This document shows, one piece after another, positions 9,701 through 21,844 of a stretch of 64,000 nt of DNA; positions within the stretch are counted from its first letter, which is position 1; each line of letters opens with the position of its first letter. This DNA is from Otatea glauca (lineage: Eukaryota > Streptophyta > Magnoliopsida > Poales > Poaceae): NCBI GenBank assembly GCA_036346275.1, contig CM070713.1, positions 78,484,382 to 78,548,381 of the forward strand. Direction: 5' to 3'. Both the position numbers and the translations under genes were made by a program. A model generated the notes under the pieces. The model was not told the origin of the DNA and ran no database searches. It was given only the letters and a program-made list of their open reading frames with translations.

Positions 9701-12700
9701 GCAGGGGCTATTGTTGAGCCTGGCAGCATACTGTCATTTAAGGTACGTTGCTATATATTTGTATTGCAATGCCATTCACTTTCCCAGTTTTCCTGCATAT
9801 GTGCTACCATTGAGTGCATCCTGAACCTGTATTTGTATCATTTCAGGTTGAAGTTGGAAAGAATGTTGTTGTTCCTGCTTATTCAAAAGTGTCACTACTT
9901 CCTCAGCCTTCAAATGAAGATAGTGATGAGGAGCTTGAATACGCCGACACCAACTCTGGAGTTACAGATAGTCCACGTTAGTCTGCATACCCTAAGGCCT
10001 CTATTTCTTATTCATATAAGACTTCATATTGTTCTTATGATGATTTGGACCTGTAACCCTCATGTTTTACTTAGTGAACTGGGTTTCTTTCCTTGCAGCT
10101 TTTTCCAGCATGAGGAGTCATGCCGACCACCCTACTAATCTATTTGAAGATGACGACGACTTAGGGGCATCTGAGGTATTACTCTATTCTTAGGGGCATC
10201 TGAGGTATTACTCTATTCTTAGTTGGTGCAATGATTTTTTTATGCATTCTTGGAGTTATTGTGTTGGTTGTGTGGAATTATCTCCAGGTATTTTGGTGAT
10301 ACACTTTGTCATTGCCATCTTATAATCAATGGAGTTGTTGTCTATGATGTGATCAACTAGAGTGGAACCTGTGGTGTCATTGGTTACATATGGGCAAGCG
10401 GTGATAATGGAATTCAGGAAGAGTGGAGACAATCAATTGCTCCAATTCCTAAAGAAAAACTTCAAGAGTTGCAGCATGCTGGTTCTGTTGATGATGATGA
10501 TGGATCAGAAGAAGGCTTGAACAATCGTCCAACTGTACGAGACGAAGACGATGATTCTGATATTAGCGCGGTTGAGGATGATGACTATATTAAGTTTGAG
10601 AAAGAGGTTATTAGCGTATAATTGAGATTCTGGAATATAGTCTTCTTTTCATTGTTTCCTTTTGCTGATTGGTCTACCATGTTTAGGTGGAAGAGACTTT
10701 CCAACGAGCGCTGGATGGGATTCATCAAGATAATTTGATACTAGAAATTAATGCGCTCAGGTATAAGATCTTTTCTTTCCTACCCTACACATGGGAATTT
10801 ATGAATGTATAAAATTGTAACACAGAAGTGAGCGATCCTTTCAGTATGCTTTGTCCTAGACATCAGTTTTGCTTTTGTATAGTGTACTGTAATTCCCCTT
10901 TCTCCTTTTGAGGTATTAATGACAATGCCACCAGAGGAAAAGGCAATTTTACAGCAAAAACTATTTTGGTTTATTAAAATAAAATAAAATAAAATATAGA
11001 TATCAAGATAATTTGCAATTTTTTTCTTATGGAACATTCAGCTAACTAGACAGTCATATTCTGCATACCCTTAATTCTGCTGGAATATTGAAGTCATGAT
11101 TTGCGCTCATTTTGAGATGACGTATTATTTTATGGGTCTGTTTATTAAGTATGTGAAGTTAGACTAACATTCTTTTGCCGACACAAGAGCTTGCTTGTGT
11201 AGAGTAGGAAAGTTTTTATCTCTATTGCAATTGATTTATCGCCTTAGTTTTCATGTCTTGACCATACAATGAATTATTAGCCCTTTTTATTTCTGTTCAG
11301 ATGATTTGGTTGTTGTTTTGTCAAAGATACATTGATAAGTCTAGCCTTTTTTTTATTGTTTTGTATGATAAGTGTAGCTTTTTTTTTTATTGTTTTGTAT
11401 CATCAATAGTATGCTCATTCTGTAGTTTTGTCTGTTCTGTTGTTATAGTCATCATGGTTGATTGGTCTGTAATTTCATTCTTATCTTTCAGGTTGTCTTA
11501 TAACCTTCAACATGCAGATTGTGCGGGAGCTTTGTTCTACTCCATCATAAGGAGCGCATTAGTGGCTGCACAATCTACTGGTGGTAAGTTTTCTTTTTAA
11601 TGGATGCTATGTGATATTATGAACTGTGATGAATGTAAAATTGTGATAATGGTTTGATCACTAGCTAGGATATCTGACCTTTTAACTTGTGGGAAGAGAT
11701 CCAGTTTACAGCGTAGATTAGTTTTTTCTCCACCTCCGAGCATCCTGTAGGAATGGTCATAGGAAAGAGCCTGTACTCTTAGCGGTAGTAACTTTCAAGC
11801 AACAGTTAATGTTTTTTTGGTTTATCGCATTGTGGTGCTGGCCGTGCATCAACTTGTGTGCAGATTAACTGCTCCACGGTACCACAGTAGGCCCGGTAAC
11901 TGCCTAACTGGCCAGAGTCCCAAGTCCCAACTCCTTCTCCACTCTTCCTATTTTCCACGGATACATGTATACAATGCCACCCACAAGGCCGCATGTTACT
12001 CTAGTAAACTACATCACTAACCCCACCTAGTACATTGACCATAACCCGCATAAACCTGGCTTGGGTCACACTGGCTTATACCATTTACAGTGTCTTCGGA
12101 AGACCAGGTTTCTTCCTGCTGTTTTGTTGTAGCCTTCTTTTACTCCCCTAAGGTTATTTGGATGTCCATACATGTTACCATTATGTGTTGAATCTAAGCT
12201 CAGCTCACTGTGGACTATTAGGTTAAAACCTAAACCTACCTAATCAATCCCAAATTTCATTTGAACCCATCCTGTTTCTATCTATTAGCCAGTATAAATG
12301 CTTTTGCTAGTAATTAGTTTGTTTTTGCCGTAACTAGCTCGTGCTTTATTTAGTTCATGTCCAGATCAGGCATGGACAGATCTGTTCTATGGATTTCCTG
12401 TACCGGTCTAATCTGCACACTGCAGTTGAATATTTGTGCAGTAATATGCAGTCTAATAGCCAAACCCATTGAAATTAGACGACTGTGCTAGGGGGTGCGG
12501 CGTTTCTAAGCCCGGGCGCATGTGCTCCCTCTATCTGGGCCACACAAGTCCATTTCTTTCATAGGGATTCGGGCCTCTAACCAATTCTTCCTCAGGTTCG
12601 TTAGGCTGTGATGAATAGTAAAAAGCTTATGCGGCTCCAAGGAAGGGAAGGCCCATTGTTTGAATTCTGGGCTCTAGGCTACTGTTTGATGTCTTGTACT

Positions 12701-15447
12701 CATGTGAGACCTGCCTGGCACCACTGCTATTTACCCTGTTCATTGCCATCGGTACTTGTTCCCATCTTTGAATTCACATAGTGAATTTGGTGAGTTTATG
12801 CACACTCTATCCATACCGTCCATTTTTTTGGGATGGTGAACAAATCTATGCGTTGCATTAGCATGGGGGAATTAACGCTGCTAACCTTGATGAATTGCAG
12901 CTAGCCAAAACAGTGGTAAAATCATCATGGCATTGCAATTTGCTTGCATAGCACCATGTATAAGACCAGTACAAAGTCAGGACCACACATTCCCAATTTG
13001 GTGGGGAAACAAAACTTCCACCAGGAAACTATCATGTTTCTCAATCACATTGTCTTTTTTTGCAAAATGATTTTTACATAACTGCTTAGTTGTTAGTTTC
13101 AGTCCTGAAGTTGTAAATCTTTATCTTTCCTCCCAAAAATTTTCGACAACCACTTCTCCGTTTGTTTATTTTATTTTTTATGATTCTTTTGGTGTTCCTA
13201 TTTTCGCTATTTGTCCAGAACAGTATGACTTTTCAGTTTGCATTATTCACACCGTGAAGCAGTACATTTTAGTTGATACAAACATTTATATACCCTTTTT
13301 TTTTAAACAAAACATTTTATACCGTCAAATACCAAATAATGAAGCTGTGCACAATTTGTTGTCTTGTAGTGGGCAGTATGTGTGAAAGGTAAAAAAACAA
13401 AACAAAAGGAGAGTAGCTTGAGCTTCTGAAGCCTTGGCAGTCTATTCTGCTACCTTTAAGCAAACTTTGGCAGGCTATATGGGGCAGAGGGAGTAGGTTT
13501 ATTATGAAATATTGAAATTAATTACCTGACTAAGTGTATTTCTTGCCGGAAGTGGAAGCAATCCATTTGACTTGGGCTCATATCCCGATGAAACTGCACG
13601 GCGGGGTGCAGCTGAGCTCAAGCTCCGCCGCAACTTTCGCTGAGTAGGTCTTTTAGCTTGTTAGGCCCTGTTTGGAATGGAGGATTCTGGCAGGAATTTT
13701 TTAGAACTGTAGTGTTCCCTGTAAAGTCCTATGGAATTCCTCCATTTCATTCTTATGTGAAACTCATGAAGCATGCATTCTTATTTTGGGACGCTTCTGT
13801 CTTCTTCATAGTATAGCTGTTAGATCTGATGACGGGTAATAAAAACTTATTCCCCTTCTTTATTCAGATAGTCTTCTAAAGACAACTGGAGAAGCACTTG
13901 GCAAGTGGAAGGACCTTTTACGCAATTATACCAAGACGGTTGATGAGGAGGTATGGCTTGATGATATTACTGGATGAGTACCTTGAATCATGCGTTAGTA
14001 AGATGTGCTGAAATTTTGAACTTAGTTCTGCATAAATGCATGTGTACGGTTGTCATGTCCAAATACTGGCAAGTCTAATCATTTTGAAATGTTCCTACTA
14101 TTTAATATTTAATTATTTAGTTACTTGTTCCTATTATTCTGATGGCTCTGCTAGAATTGGGCTTATCTGTCGAGTGACACATGTGTCTCGAAATCCGTGG
14201 GACTGACCAGTAATTAAGAGGATAAATGAGCTTTTCTTTAATGTTTAGAGTCAATGCAGGTCGTTTTATCATCTATTTTGAGCATATGCATTTGTAAGAT
14301 AACTGAAGGAATCATCTGTAACTGTTTGACCTGATGAATGATGATACGTTGATCTGCATAATGTGCATGCGGTATGGTGGTTGTGGTAATCCCGATTCCA
14401 ATTTTCTGTGTTGCTGTATGATGAGTCTTGGAAGGGCCTCACTTGCAACTGTAAACTTTTAGGCCTGTTTGAGACCGTAAAATTTCCATAGGAAATTTGA
14501 GGAAAGGAAACAAGCACTCGGACTGGATGTTTCCTTGCCTACAAAATTCCTGTGTTAATTCATGACTTAATTATGGTATTTTTTTTGTACCTTTGATATT
14601 TGACATGGGCTAAATAAACCAACTTTCTGTGCTTCTGTAGATGGAAATATTATTGAAGTTTGAGGAAATGTGTCAAGAGACAACAAAAGAATTTTCTTCG
14701 ATGTTTTCAAAGGTAAAAAACCTTTTATTATAGACAAGTTCCATTACATTTATATGTTTATAGACCACGTACAATAATGTATAGTTTAGTTTTCACTTCT
14801 GGGTAATGTACAATTGTACATTGTACATGGAAATTAATTATCTTTGTGATTTTTTGGTTTTGATAATCTGCTATTGAACACAGATATTGCCTTACCTTTA
14901 TGATAAGGATGTCGTAAGTGAAGATGCAATTTTGAGATGGGCAGAAGAGAAAGAAAATGCTGATGAGTCTGATAAAGTTTTCGTTAAACAATCTGAGGCT
15001 TTTATTCAGGTATGTGTAGCTGTGCTAAAATTGAGTTGCCCTTCCTTTTTTTTGTGCACAGGATTTACAGATACAGTAGAAGTTATTGAATTTTCATTGT
15101 GCTAGTTTTCAGTTTACATATCTTCACTGCTGATCTCTGTTGATCTATCGCTGTTGTTGTTTTGCCAACTCAAATTTGCCATCCTGGGAAAAAGAGTTAA
15201 ACCGTTGTTCTTAAACACTCGACTCCGTACTAGCAATTTCTTTAAATTTAGCTTGTTGTGTTCGTGTAATCTCTCCTGACATGGTGGCTGACATTACCAA
15301 AACACAAACATTACCGAATGACTTGACAAAATCAATTTCTAGGAGATTGCCACCTGTCTTGATGCAAGTATGCTAATCTGTTTTCCTAATTCCTTACCTA
15401 CTCAGTGGCTGAAAGAAGCTGAAGAGGAAGGCGAAGAAGAGGAGTAG
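6786..15447 (+). CDS. Translation initiation factor eIF2B subunit epsilon
   Basis: Catalytic subunit of the eIF2B guanine-nucleotide exchange factor, which recharges eIF2 with GTP in the cytosol. Fifteen exons join in frame: 6786-6923, 7006-7245, 7946-8260, 8675-8782, 8927-9119, 9480-9742, 9847-9976, 10099-10175, 10361-10606, 10687-10760, 11492-11583, 13868-13950, 14641-14712, 14884-15009, 15406-15447, all with GT-AG introns, giving 732 aa, normal for plants. Domains: nucleotidyltransferase-like (about 20-230), the NF motif at residues 249-250 in TDNFDYQ (exon 4), left-handed beta-helix repeats (about 330-430, IGANSVIGNATSIGEHC), an acidic linker (VDDDDGSEE, DEDDDSDISAVEDDDY), and the C-terminal W2 domain with EDAILRWAEEKE and FIQWLKEAEEEGEEEE. 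The start GCAGCCATGTCC gives the usual MSQKKARGGGGGG. Flanked by an AATAAA at 15766. No break seen. Confidence 0.95.
8360..8617. mobile_element. Stowaway-type MITE in intron 3 of the eIF2B epsilon gene
   Basis: 258 bp bounded by TA/TA. The terminal inverted repeats read CTCCCTCCAGTCACAAATAC and TTCCCTCTGGTCACAAATAC. Same family and same length as 29083-29340. Non-coding. Confidence 0.85.
10161..10218 (+). repeat. 29-bp tandem duplication across an exon-intron boundary
   Basis: Two perfect copies (10161-10189 and 10190-10218) of a unit that contains the last 15 bases of exon 8, the donor GAGGTATT and intron bases. The first donor, at 10176, keeps the frame. Using the second donor would translate GVLLYS-like intron residues and hit TAG within the duplicate. 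Confidence 0.95.
11584..13867 (+). other. Intron 11 of the eIF2B epsilon gene (2.3 kb) with a possible gene fragment
   Basis: The largest intron of the gene. At about 13545-13642 a GC-richer segment reads AGSGSNPFDLGSYPDETARR then GAAELKLRRNFR and a stop, unlike its surroundings. It may be a captured exon or the end of a transposon gene; I do not recognise the family. At 13670-13800 a GGCCCTGTTTGGAATGGAGG end suggests a MITE remnant, and 14462-14500 in intron 12 begins GGCCTGTTTGAGAC in the same style. Nothing else was identified. Confidence 0.4.
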
Positions 15448-15765
15448 AATTAGAGGTCATACTTGCATACACTTGGAGGAATGCTGTGTTATCCAAGTTT
15501 GAGTCGCGTCTCCCGGTGAGTTTGCAACCGGCAAGTTTTGGAAACTTGAAATTGTTTGTTCATTACTTAATGACATTTTTGTTCCTAACCAATTGGGGAA
15601 AAAGTGGCGCAACATTGCCCGCGAGCCATGGGTTAAGGGACTGCAGTGTAGATGTCTTACATTTGTTTTCATGTTTGCTTCGGTGATGCTTCCTTGCAAT
15701 TTTTTTTGATGCATTTGTTTAACTGTCCATCTGTTTCTTTGCGCCCAGCACTTGCACAAATCTGT

Positions 15766-15771
15766 AATAAA
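15766..15771 (+). terminator. Polyadenylation signal of the eIF2B epsilon gene
   Basis: AATAAA 319 bp after the stop codon in T-rich sequence. Placement is typical of a grass 3' UTR, but the cleavage site is not visible from sequence. Confidence 0.5.
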
Positions 15772-16796
15772 AGCCTAGTTAGATATGGCTCCTTTCCTGC
15801 TGACGAGAAATGTAGTGGGAAGAAAGCAATGGAGGCTTCTTGCCCTAAAGGCGCCAACGGATCATGTGGGTTGCGTAGATACGGCACTAATCTTACCTCA
15901 AATGGGGCAAGGTTTTTTAAAATACAAATCTCTGCCGAGATCCCTAAAAGCCTATTCTGCTTTTTGCAACAACTGAACAAGAGGCAGCAAAATTAAATGT
16001 CGATAGAAAGGGTAAAAACCAAAGCGTCCTTGGGGCCAAAAGAGGAAAAGCCTGTAGGAATGAGCAGGGCCTGCGCTAAGCAACCTCTCTGGCCCTCTGT
16101 TCTTCCGCATGTGCAGGTCTATTTTATACGATTTGTTTGTTTGTTTGTTTTTCCCCGTATACGGACTAACTGGCCATGCTTGATGTGTATTGTTTAATGT
16201 TTCAGACGTTGTTACTTTGACCATAAGAAACTTCCGATAATGCCGTCTTTGTTAGGTTTCGTTTTAGCACCCAACCTGATATATGTAGTTTGACCTTGTG
16301 TATTCACGGTGACCATCTGCCTGATGTTTTCAAGGTTGCTGCCGAATGAACACACTCTTTTTCCCTGGGTAGAACTGGATACCAAATTACAGTTTGGAGG
16401 TTTGGTCTCTGGAGCAGAAAGTAGCCATTCCAGAAGGTGTGGATGGTGTACTGTCCCGCTGTCGTTCTGGAGGAAAACCACTATAATGGTCTCGAGAAAG
16501 ATTGATCATTGATGAGAGATACGAATGCATTTGGTTGCACGTTTGCGCTGCAGATTTTGCGATCAAATCGTACATTTGCATTGCTGTGTGTCATCTCAGA
16601 GATTGTTGGTACTGTCCGATCCTCAGTTGGATCGCGAATAAACGGAACCAGACTACATGACAAGTTAAGCAAGGCAGAGGACATATCAAGTGAAATGCCC
16701 ATTTATCTGAAAATCTAAAAATTGTGATTTGGACCGTTGGATTGTGTACCAACGTCCGGATCTCTCTATCCCCATCCCACCCTGACCATTTTACAA
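15772..16796. other. Intergenic, no gene recognised
   Basis: Several short open frames overlap on both strands without family resemblance. A (TTTG)n run lies at 16133-16150. Confidence 0.4.
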
Positions 16797-17130
16797 AGAT
16801 TAAATTTCATAATACTACATGTTTTTTTTACAAACTATCATGAAATTATATGTTTTAGTTTCTATTTCACAAAATTACAAATTTTAAAAGAATTTGTGTC
16901 AAAAGACTACATGTTTTAGAATTAATCGTTTTTTGTAAATAGTCTGATAGTGTAGGCTCACCTGGTAGCCTCATATGCGAGTGAAACAGAAAATAGGGTC
17001 GTGTAAGGCTGTTATGTGGGTTTATACTGTCAGACCTTTTACAAAAAACGGTAAATTTGTAGTTTTGTCAAATAGAAGCTAAAATACGTTGATAGTTTAT
17101 AAAAAGAACATGTAGTTTTTTAAAATTTAC
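16797..17130. repeat. Foldback (inverted-repeat) element
   Basis: The left end contains ACTACATGTTTTTTTTACAA followed by ACTATCAT. The right end contains GATAGTTTATAAAAAGAACATG then TAGTTTTTTAAAATTTAC, the inverse of the left. An inner pair, TTTTTTGTAAA near 16931 and TTTTACAAAAAACGG near 17036, is also inverted. 25 bp of the right arm recurs at about 17179-17203. Non-coding; no clear target duplication. Confidence 0.5.
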
Positions 17131-18333
17131 TCTCTTGCAAATAAGCCGGGTGGGAAGGCGTTATACCCGTTAAGGATGATAGTTTATAAAAAGAACATGT
17201 AGATCCGAACGGGGCTTCCCCTCCGATGCTGGCGCCGCTGTCGCTCGTCCTTAATGCCCGCTCCATGTTCTTTCTGATGGCAAAATGGGTTCATTTCTTG
17301 GGATTTTTTAATGCAATTGTTGCTGATATTGTTGAAATTTGAATGCAAATTATTGAAGATGAAATCCACAATCGATTTTTCCTTGCATTTTTCTTGAAGA
17401 TAGGAAGTGAAGAAATGAATAGAATGTAATTTCTTTTGTTGTAGTTGAAACACGGATGCAAATTCTTTAATACGAAATCTGAATCGTTTTTTTTGCAAAA
17501 TGCGTTGATGATGAATATGTTGATCGGGAAAGGAGGACCGAAGAGTAAGGGTGATGAGGATTGGGGGGTTATTTGCAAAGAGTACCTTACCGTCGGGGGC
17601 CTTTTTTTTTTTTTTTCAAAATGCGCATTTGAGATCCGGGGCGATCGATCCTGGCCGATGGTATATGATCCAACGGCACACAATCAAAATTTTCAGATTT
17701 TAAGAGATTTTGGGATGATTTGGCCTCGACTATTAGCACGCACGTGCCTACAGACTGTCGAGCGAAAGCCCCGAAGCATGCATGTGGCGCACACGAGATA
17801 TTGGACTGGAACACACACCCAACGTGGAAAATAAAAGAACCTAATGACTTGTGATCAGGCGTTTGATTTTTTTGACGCCTGCAATATTTTTTTTTACGCG
17901 TGAAACATTTTTTTCTACGCGTAAAATATTTTTTTCTACGTGTGAAATATTTTTCCTTCGATAACAGTAGAAATGTACGAGCCGATAAAACAAAATGTTG
18001 CAGACGTTGAAAAAAAATATTACAACGAGCGTCCGATTAAATAAACAGTAATCGAACGTACGAACGCTAGTATCACCACTTAAAGAAAAGGAGGTGGCAT
18101 TTACGTTTTAACAAATTAACCCGAGTCCGAGTCAGCAAAGGGAAGGTACGACGACGCAAGCAACCAACGGCGCGCTGCTGACGAGCCTTAGCCCTTAAGC
18201 TTCTCCCGCTCCCTGCCCATCCTTAAAAGAAGGCGGCCGCCACTTCCCGATCTATCAACGTCACCGGCCTTACCATCAACCACTGCTTGCCAGGGCTGCA
18301 AGTCGACGAAACGTACGAGAGATCGTGATATAG
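17131..18333. other. Intergenic, upstream of F-box gene A
   Basis: No gene recognised. At 17875-17960 there are about three and a half imperfect units of roughly 24 bp with the core TACGCGTGAAA and a T run. The stretch 18110-18333 is GC-richer and holds the gene A promoter; a weak TATA-like TTAAAAG sits near 18222, about 110 bp before the ATG. Confidence 0.4.
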
Positions 18334-21300
18334 ATGGATTTGGCGGCGGCGATCTACCGGCTGCCGGAGGAGTGCGTGGCGTACGCCATCTCGATGACGT
18401 CGCCGCAGGATGCCTGCCACTCGTCCGCCGTGTCGCCGGCCTTCAAGGCCGCCGCCGACTCCGACGCCGTCTGGGACCGCTTCCTGCCGCCCGACCACGC
18501 CGCCATCCTCGCCCGCGCCGGGGAGCCCCTCGACTGCTCGTCCAGGAAGGACCTCTTCTCGCGCCTCTGCAGCCGACCCGTCCTCCTCGACGGCGCCACC
18601 ATGGTACGCGCGCACGTATATGTATCTAACACATCTGATCGATACATACTTCGGTAATTTACTTAGTTGACATTTTGCCGAAGCTACGATTATAAAACTA
18701 CTGCAAACTCATTTGCAATGCCGGAGGTTTTGCTAGGGGGAATTGATTACTAATTACTTAATTAATTAAGATATCTACACATGCCTTGCAATATTCTGCA
18801 TATTCTATTTCTATATGCGCACGATTAAGCAATTAAATTACTCCGATAAGTCGGGCTATCGCTTCAAGTAAATAAACTAGTGCAGTACTCGAATTAACAA
18901 GCAGCTGATTGGTTAATTGTTTAATTTGTGCGTAGAGCTTTGGGTTGGAGAGGAGAAGCGGCGCGAAATGCTTCATGCTGTCGGCGAGGGCGCTCAGCAT
19001 TGCGTGGGGAGACGATCCTTCCTGCTGGAGATGGACGGCTAATCTTCCCGGATCAAGGTACGTACGCATGCACCATTTACTATATATATTTATCGCAATT
19101 ATTTACTAATATAATATAATATACAACAAATGCTAGCTTCTTGCGTTGACTCAATATGAAATACCATGCACCAATACTAATATTCCATGCACCAGCACAA
19201 GGTATCGTTAGTCCAACGTTACTTAATTCTAAGCCGTCGATCGACCGGTGTCTGCCGCACCTACTATCACAATTTATATTAACAATTTTCGGTTTCGATA
19301 TGTACCTACTTTATCAAAGCGTACGTATGTGTGTGTTTTTTTTACCGAATAAAAAGTGAAACAAGTCTTCGTATGCACTGCTCTGACTGCCCTCATGTCT
19401 TCTAGCTTACGAAACGGTGTTCGTACGTAGCTACTAGATATGCACGCTCTCGTGGAGAGCTTGTAAGAATTGCACGTACTCACATACACATGTCAGCTTG
19501 CATGCATGCCCTCCGGTTCATGAATGCCATGCACGTACCTGTGACGCCAGTAACAAGCATGCATGCAAGATCAAGACACACGTTCACCGTGTTAGAATAA
19601 AAGAACTAATACTTAAACCGTTAGCTAGTCTAAGAACATGATCACAGAAACAATTATGCGGAAATAAGCATTAGATGAGTTCACTGACCCGGTGAAGAGG
19701 AAGTGACCATTAGGGTTCGTAGTTTTGAGCGTCGGTGAAGAAGATGACACAGTAGGCGCGATGAAGAAAATGGGAGCACTATGATCTTCACGATGATGGT
19801 CAGGGCCTTCGGTAGCCTCACGCTGAAACCCTTGATCGGATGGGGTGTCGGGAGTAGTGGAACTCAAAAACAAAAACGTGATTTTGAGTTCCGGCTTCTC
19901 TCTTCTTAAATGGCGTAGGCTATCGGGACCAAAACCAAAGTCGTTAGCATGCTCCCGATCAGAGTGCGATTTGGTGGGGCTTAGTCCCATGATTTTCGGA
20001 TTTGAAAGTTAGCCAAGATCACAACTAACATTCTCCCACTTGATCGTAAGGCTAACATCATAAATCCACACTCGACAGAACAACACACCAAGATAAAGTA
20101 TTACAGCGATTAATTTAATCACCGCTGCAACCCCAATATCTATAGTGCATTATTCTATCTCGATAGGATAATTACTTATACTTATTTGAGAGATGGCTTG
20201 TACACTTATGGTCCTTTTGTGCAGTTTGTTTTCATTTGTCATCATGTGCACATTGAAAAAGACGTGAAAACAAAATTTGTGATTTCCAGAGTCGAAGTTT
20301 TGAGATCTCAATTTGTCCCAGAAGTATAGGCTGTCAATAAGTCTTATGCCGGCACTAATTTTGAGACAAGCCTTTAACAAGGAATCATTAAACTAAACAT
20401 GATGCATAAACTTATATATTAAATATGATACTCAATTCTTACAGGCTAAACATCAATAATTCGATTCTGGATTACATCTTTCACAACGTCATGTGTTTGG
20501 CAGCACCACTTGACATGTTACTCGAAGCAAAAATTGCACTCTTACATAATAAATTTCGGGATAGAATCTTAAGCCAAAAATAAATTTTCTTATTCTTAAA
20601 CCACAACAGTTTATTGTGGATTTCTCATTATCTAATAGCCTTATGACATGCCATAAGTCTGCTTGCATCATTAATGATTCCTTAAGATTAGAGCCATTCC
20701 ACAATATAGTTCTTTCTGCAAGGTTGAAGATTTGACTTGATGTGGATTTCTTAGTATCAACACATCTTGCATAATCGATATCTGAATAACCCACAACTTG
20801 ATGTGGGGCTTAGTCCCATGATTTTCGGATCTGGCAGTTAGCCAAGATCACAACTAACACACCGCAGCTAGCTTTGTTGACAAGGACAGGATATATAGTT
20901 CTAACGATCGACGAGCTAGCTAGACTCAAAACTTGATTAACAATCTTAATGTTCATTCATGTTCACATGTTATTGATCTGTATATCCTTCTCGTGCATGC
21001 ATATGTACACATTAATTAATATCTGCAGGTTTCCTGAGGTCGCCGAGCTTGTCGACGTGTGCTGGTTGGAGATCACCGGCAACCTCCAGCTCTCCCTGCT
21101 CTCTCCCCGGACGACCTACGCCGCCTACCTCGTCTTCGCCATCGCCGACTACTCGAACGGCCTCGAGTGCAACATCGGCATCCTGCCCCCCAAGGCCACG
21201 GTCACCGTCGTCTCCGGGAACAAGCCGGTGGCGACGGAGCACACCATCTGCCTGCAGCACATGCAGGGGGAGGAGGAGATGATGATGCACCGGCGGAAGC

Positions 21301-21548
21301 AGGAGTACGTCCGCATCGGGAATAACTACGGCTGGAAGTTCACTAGGGAGGCCGACATGGACATCAGGTGCCCGCGGCAGAGAGGGGACGGGTGGACGGA
21401 GGTCGAGATGGGTGAGTTCGCCGTGGCAGGGGGCGACGCCGGCGAGGAGGGGGTGGTGGAGGCGAACTTCAAGGACGTGGATACCCCGCGATGGAAGAGG
21501 GGGCTCATCGTGCATGGCATCGAGATAAGGCCCAAGTACACCAGCTAA
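18334..21548 (+). CDS. F-box protein of the PP2-B (phloem protein 2-like) family, gene A
   Basis: F-box/PP2 proteins join SCF ubiquitin ligases through the F-box, and the PP2 lectin-like domain is thought to recognise glycans or glycoproteins. Three exons join in frame: 18334-18603, 18936-19057 and 21029-21548, giving 303 aa. The F-box is at residues about 7-50 (YRLPEECVAYAISMTSPQDA, AVWDRFLPPD). The family signature GAKCFMLSARALSIAWGDD and WRW lie in exon 2. The PP2 domain runs from FPEVAELVDVCWLEITGNLQ through TTYAAYLVFAIADYSNGLEC and GWTEVEMGEF to KRGLIVHGIEIRPKYTS. Intron 2 is swollen to 1.97 kb by a copia element (19590-20859). It lacks the Arg-rich run of gene D before DGWxExEMGEF. The reading frame and splice sites are intact, so it is probably functional. 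Confidence 0.93.
19590..20859 (-). mobile_element. Internally deleted Ty1/copia element in intron 2 of gene A
   Basis: A perfect 5-bp target duplication CACCG flanks it (19585-19589 and 20860-20864). The ends are TGTTAG...CTAACA. The 3' LTR is 19590-20030 (441 bp), preceded on the minus strand by the polypurine tract AAGTGGGAGAA. The 5' LTR is cut to about 54 bp (20806-20859) and joins directly to the RNase H end of pol, where GYSDIDYARCVDTKKSTS is readable (20740-20794) before frameshifts. Gag, protease, integrase and reverse transcriptase are missing, so it cannot move alone. The deletion between LTR and pol looks like illegitimate recombination. Confidence 0.88.
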
Positions 21549-21844
21549 CTAATTAACTGATTGCTTTTTGGAAAAGAAAGTGCAGATTTTAGATCAAAAG
21601 TGCCTACTCTATCACCGATTAATTAGGTCACAGCTGAAACTGAAGTTCCTCGATCGACAGTGCTACTTTTAAAATGAGCGTCAGTACGCGTGCCCACTTT
21701 TGAGTGCGAGTAGTACGGGCAGAGTACTTACTACTACATGCAGAGTCATAACGTGTACACGTGGGGCATGCGACACTACGTCCATATGCCCGATGCATAT
21801 AATTAACGAAAAGAGATCTAACTAGTCGTAGCAACGACCGTGGC
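21549..21844. other. 3' flank of F-box gene A
   Basis: Contains the 3' untranslated region. No separate gene seen. A possible polyadenylation context was not identified with certainty. Confidence 0.4.
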
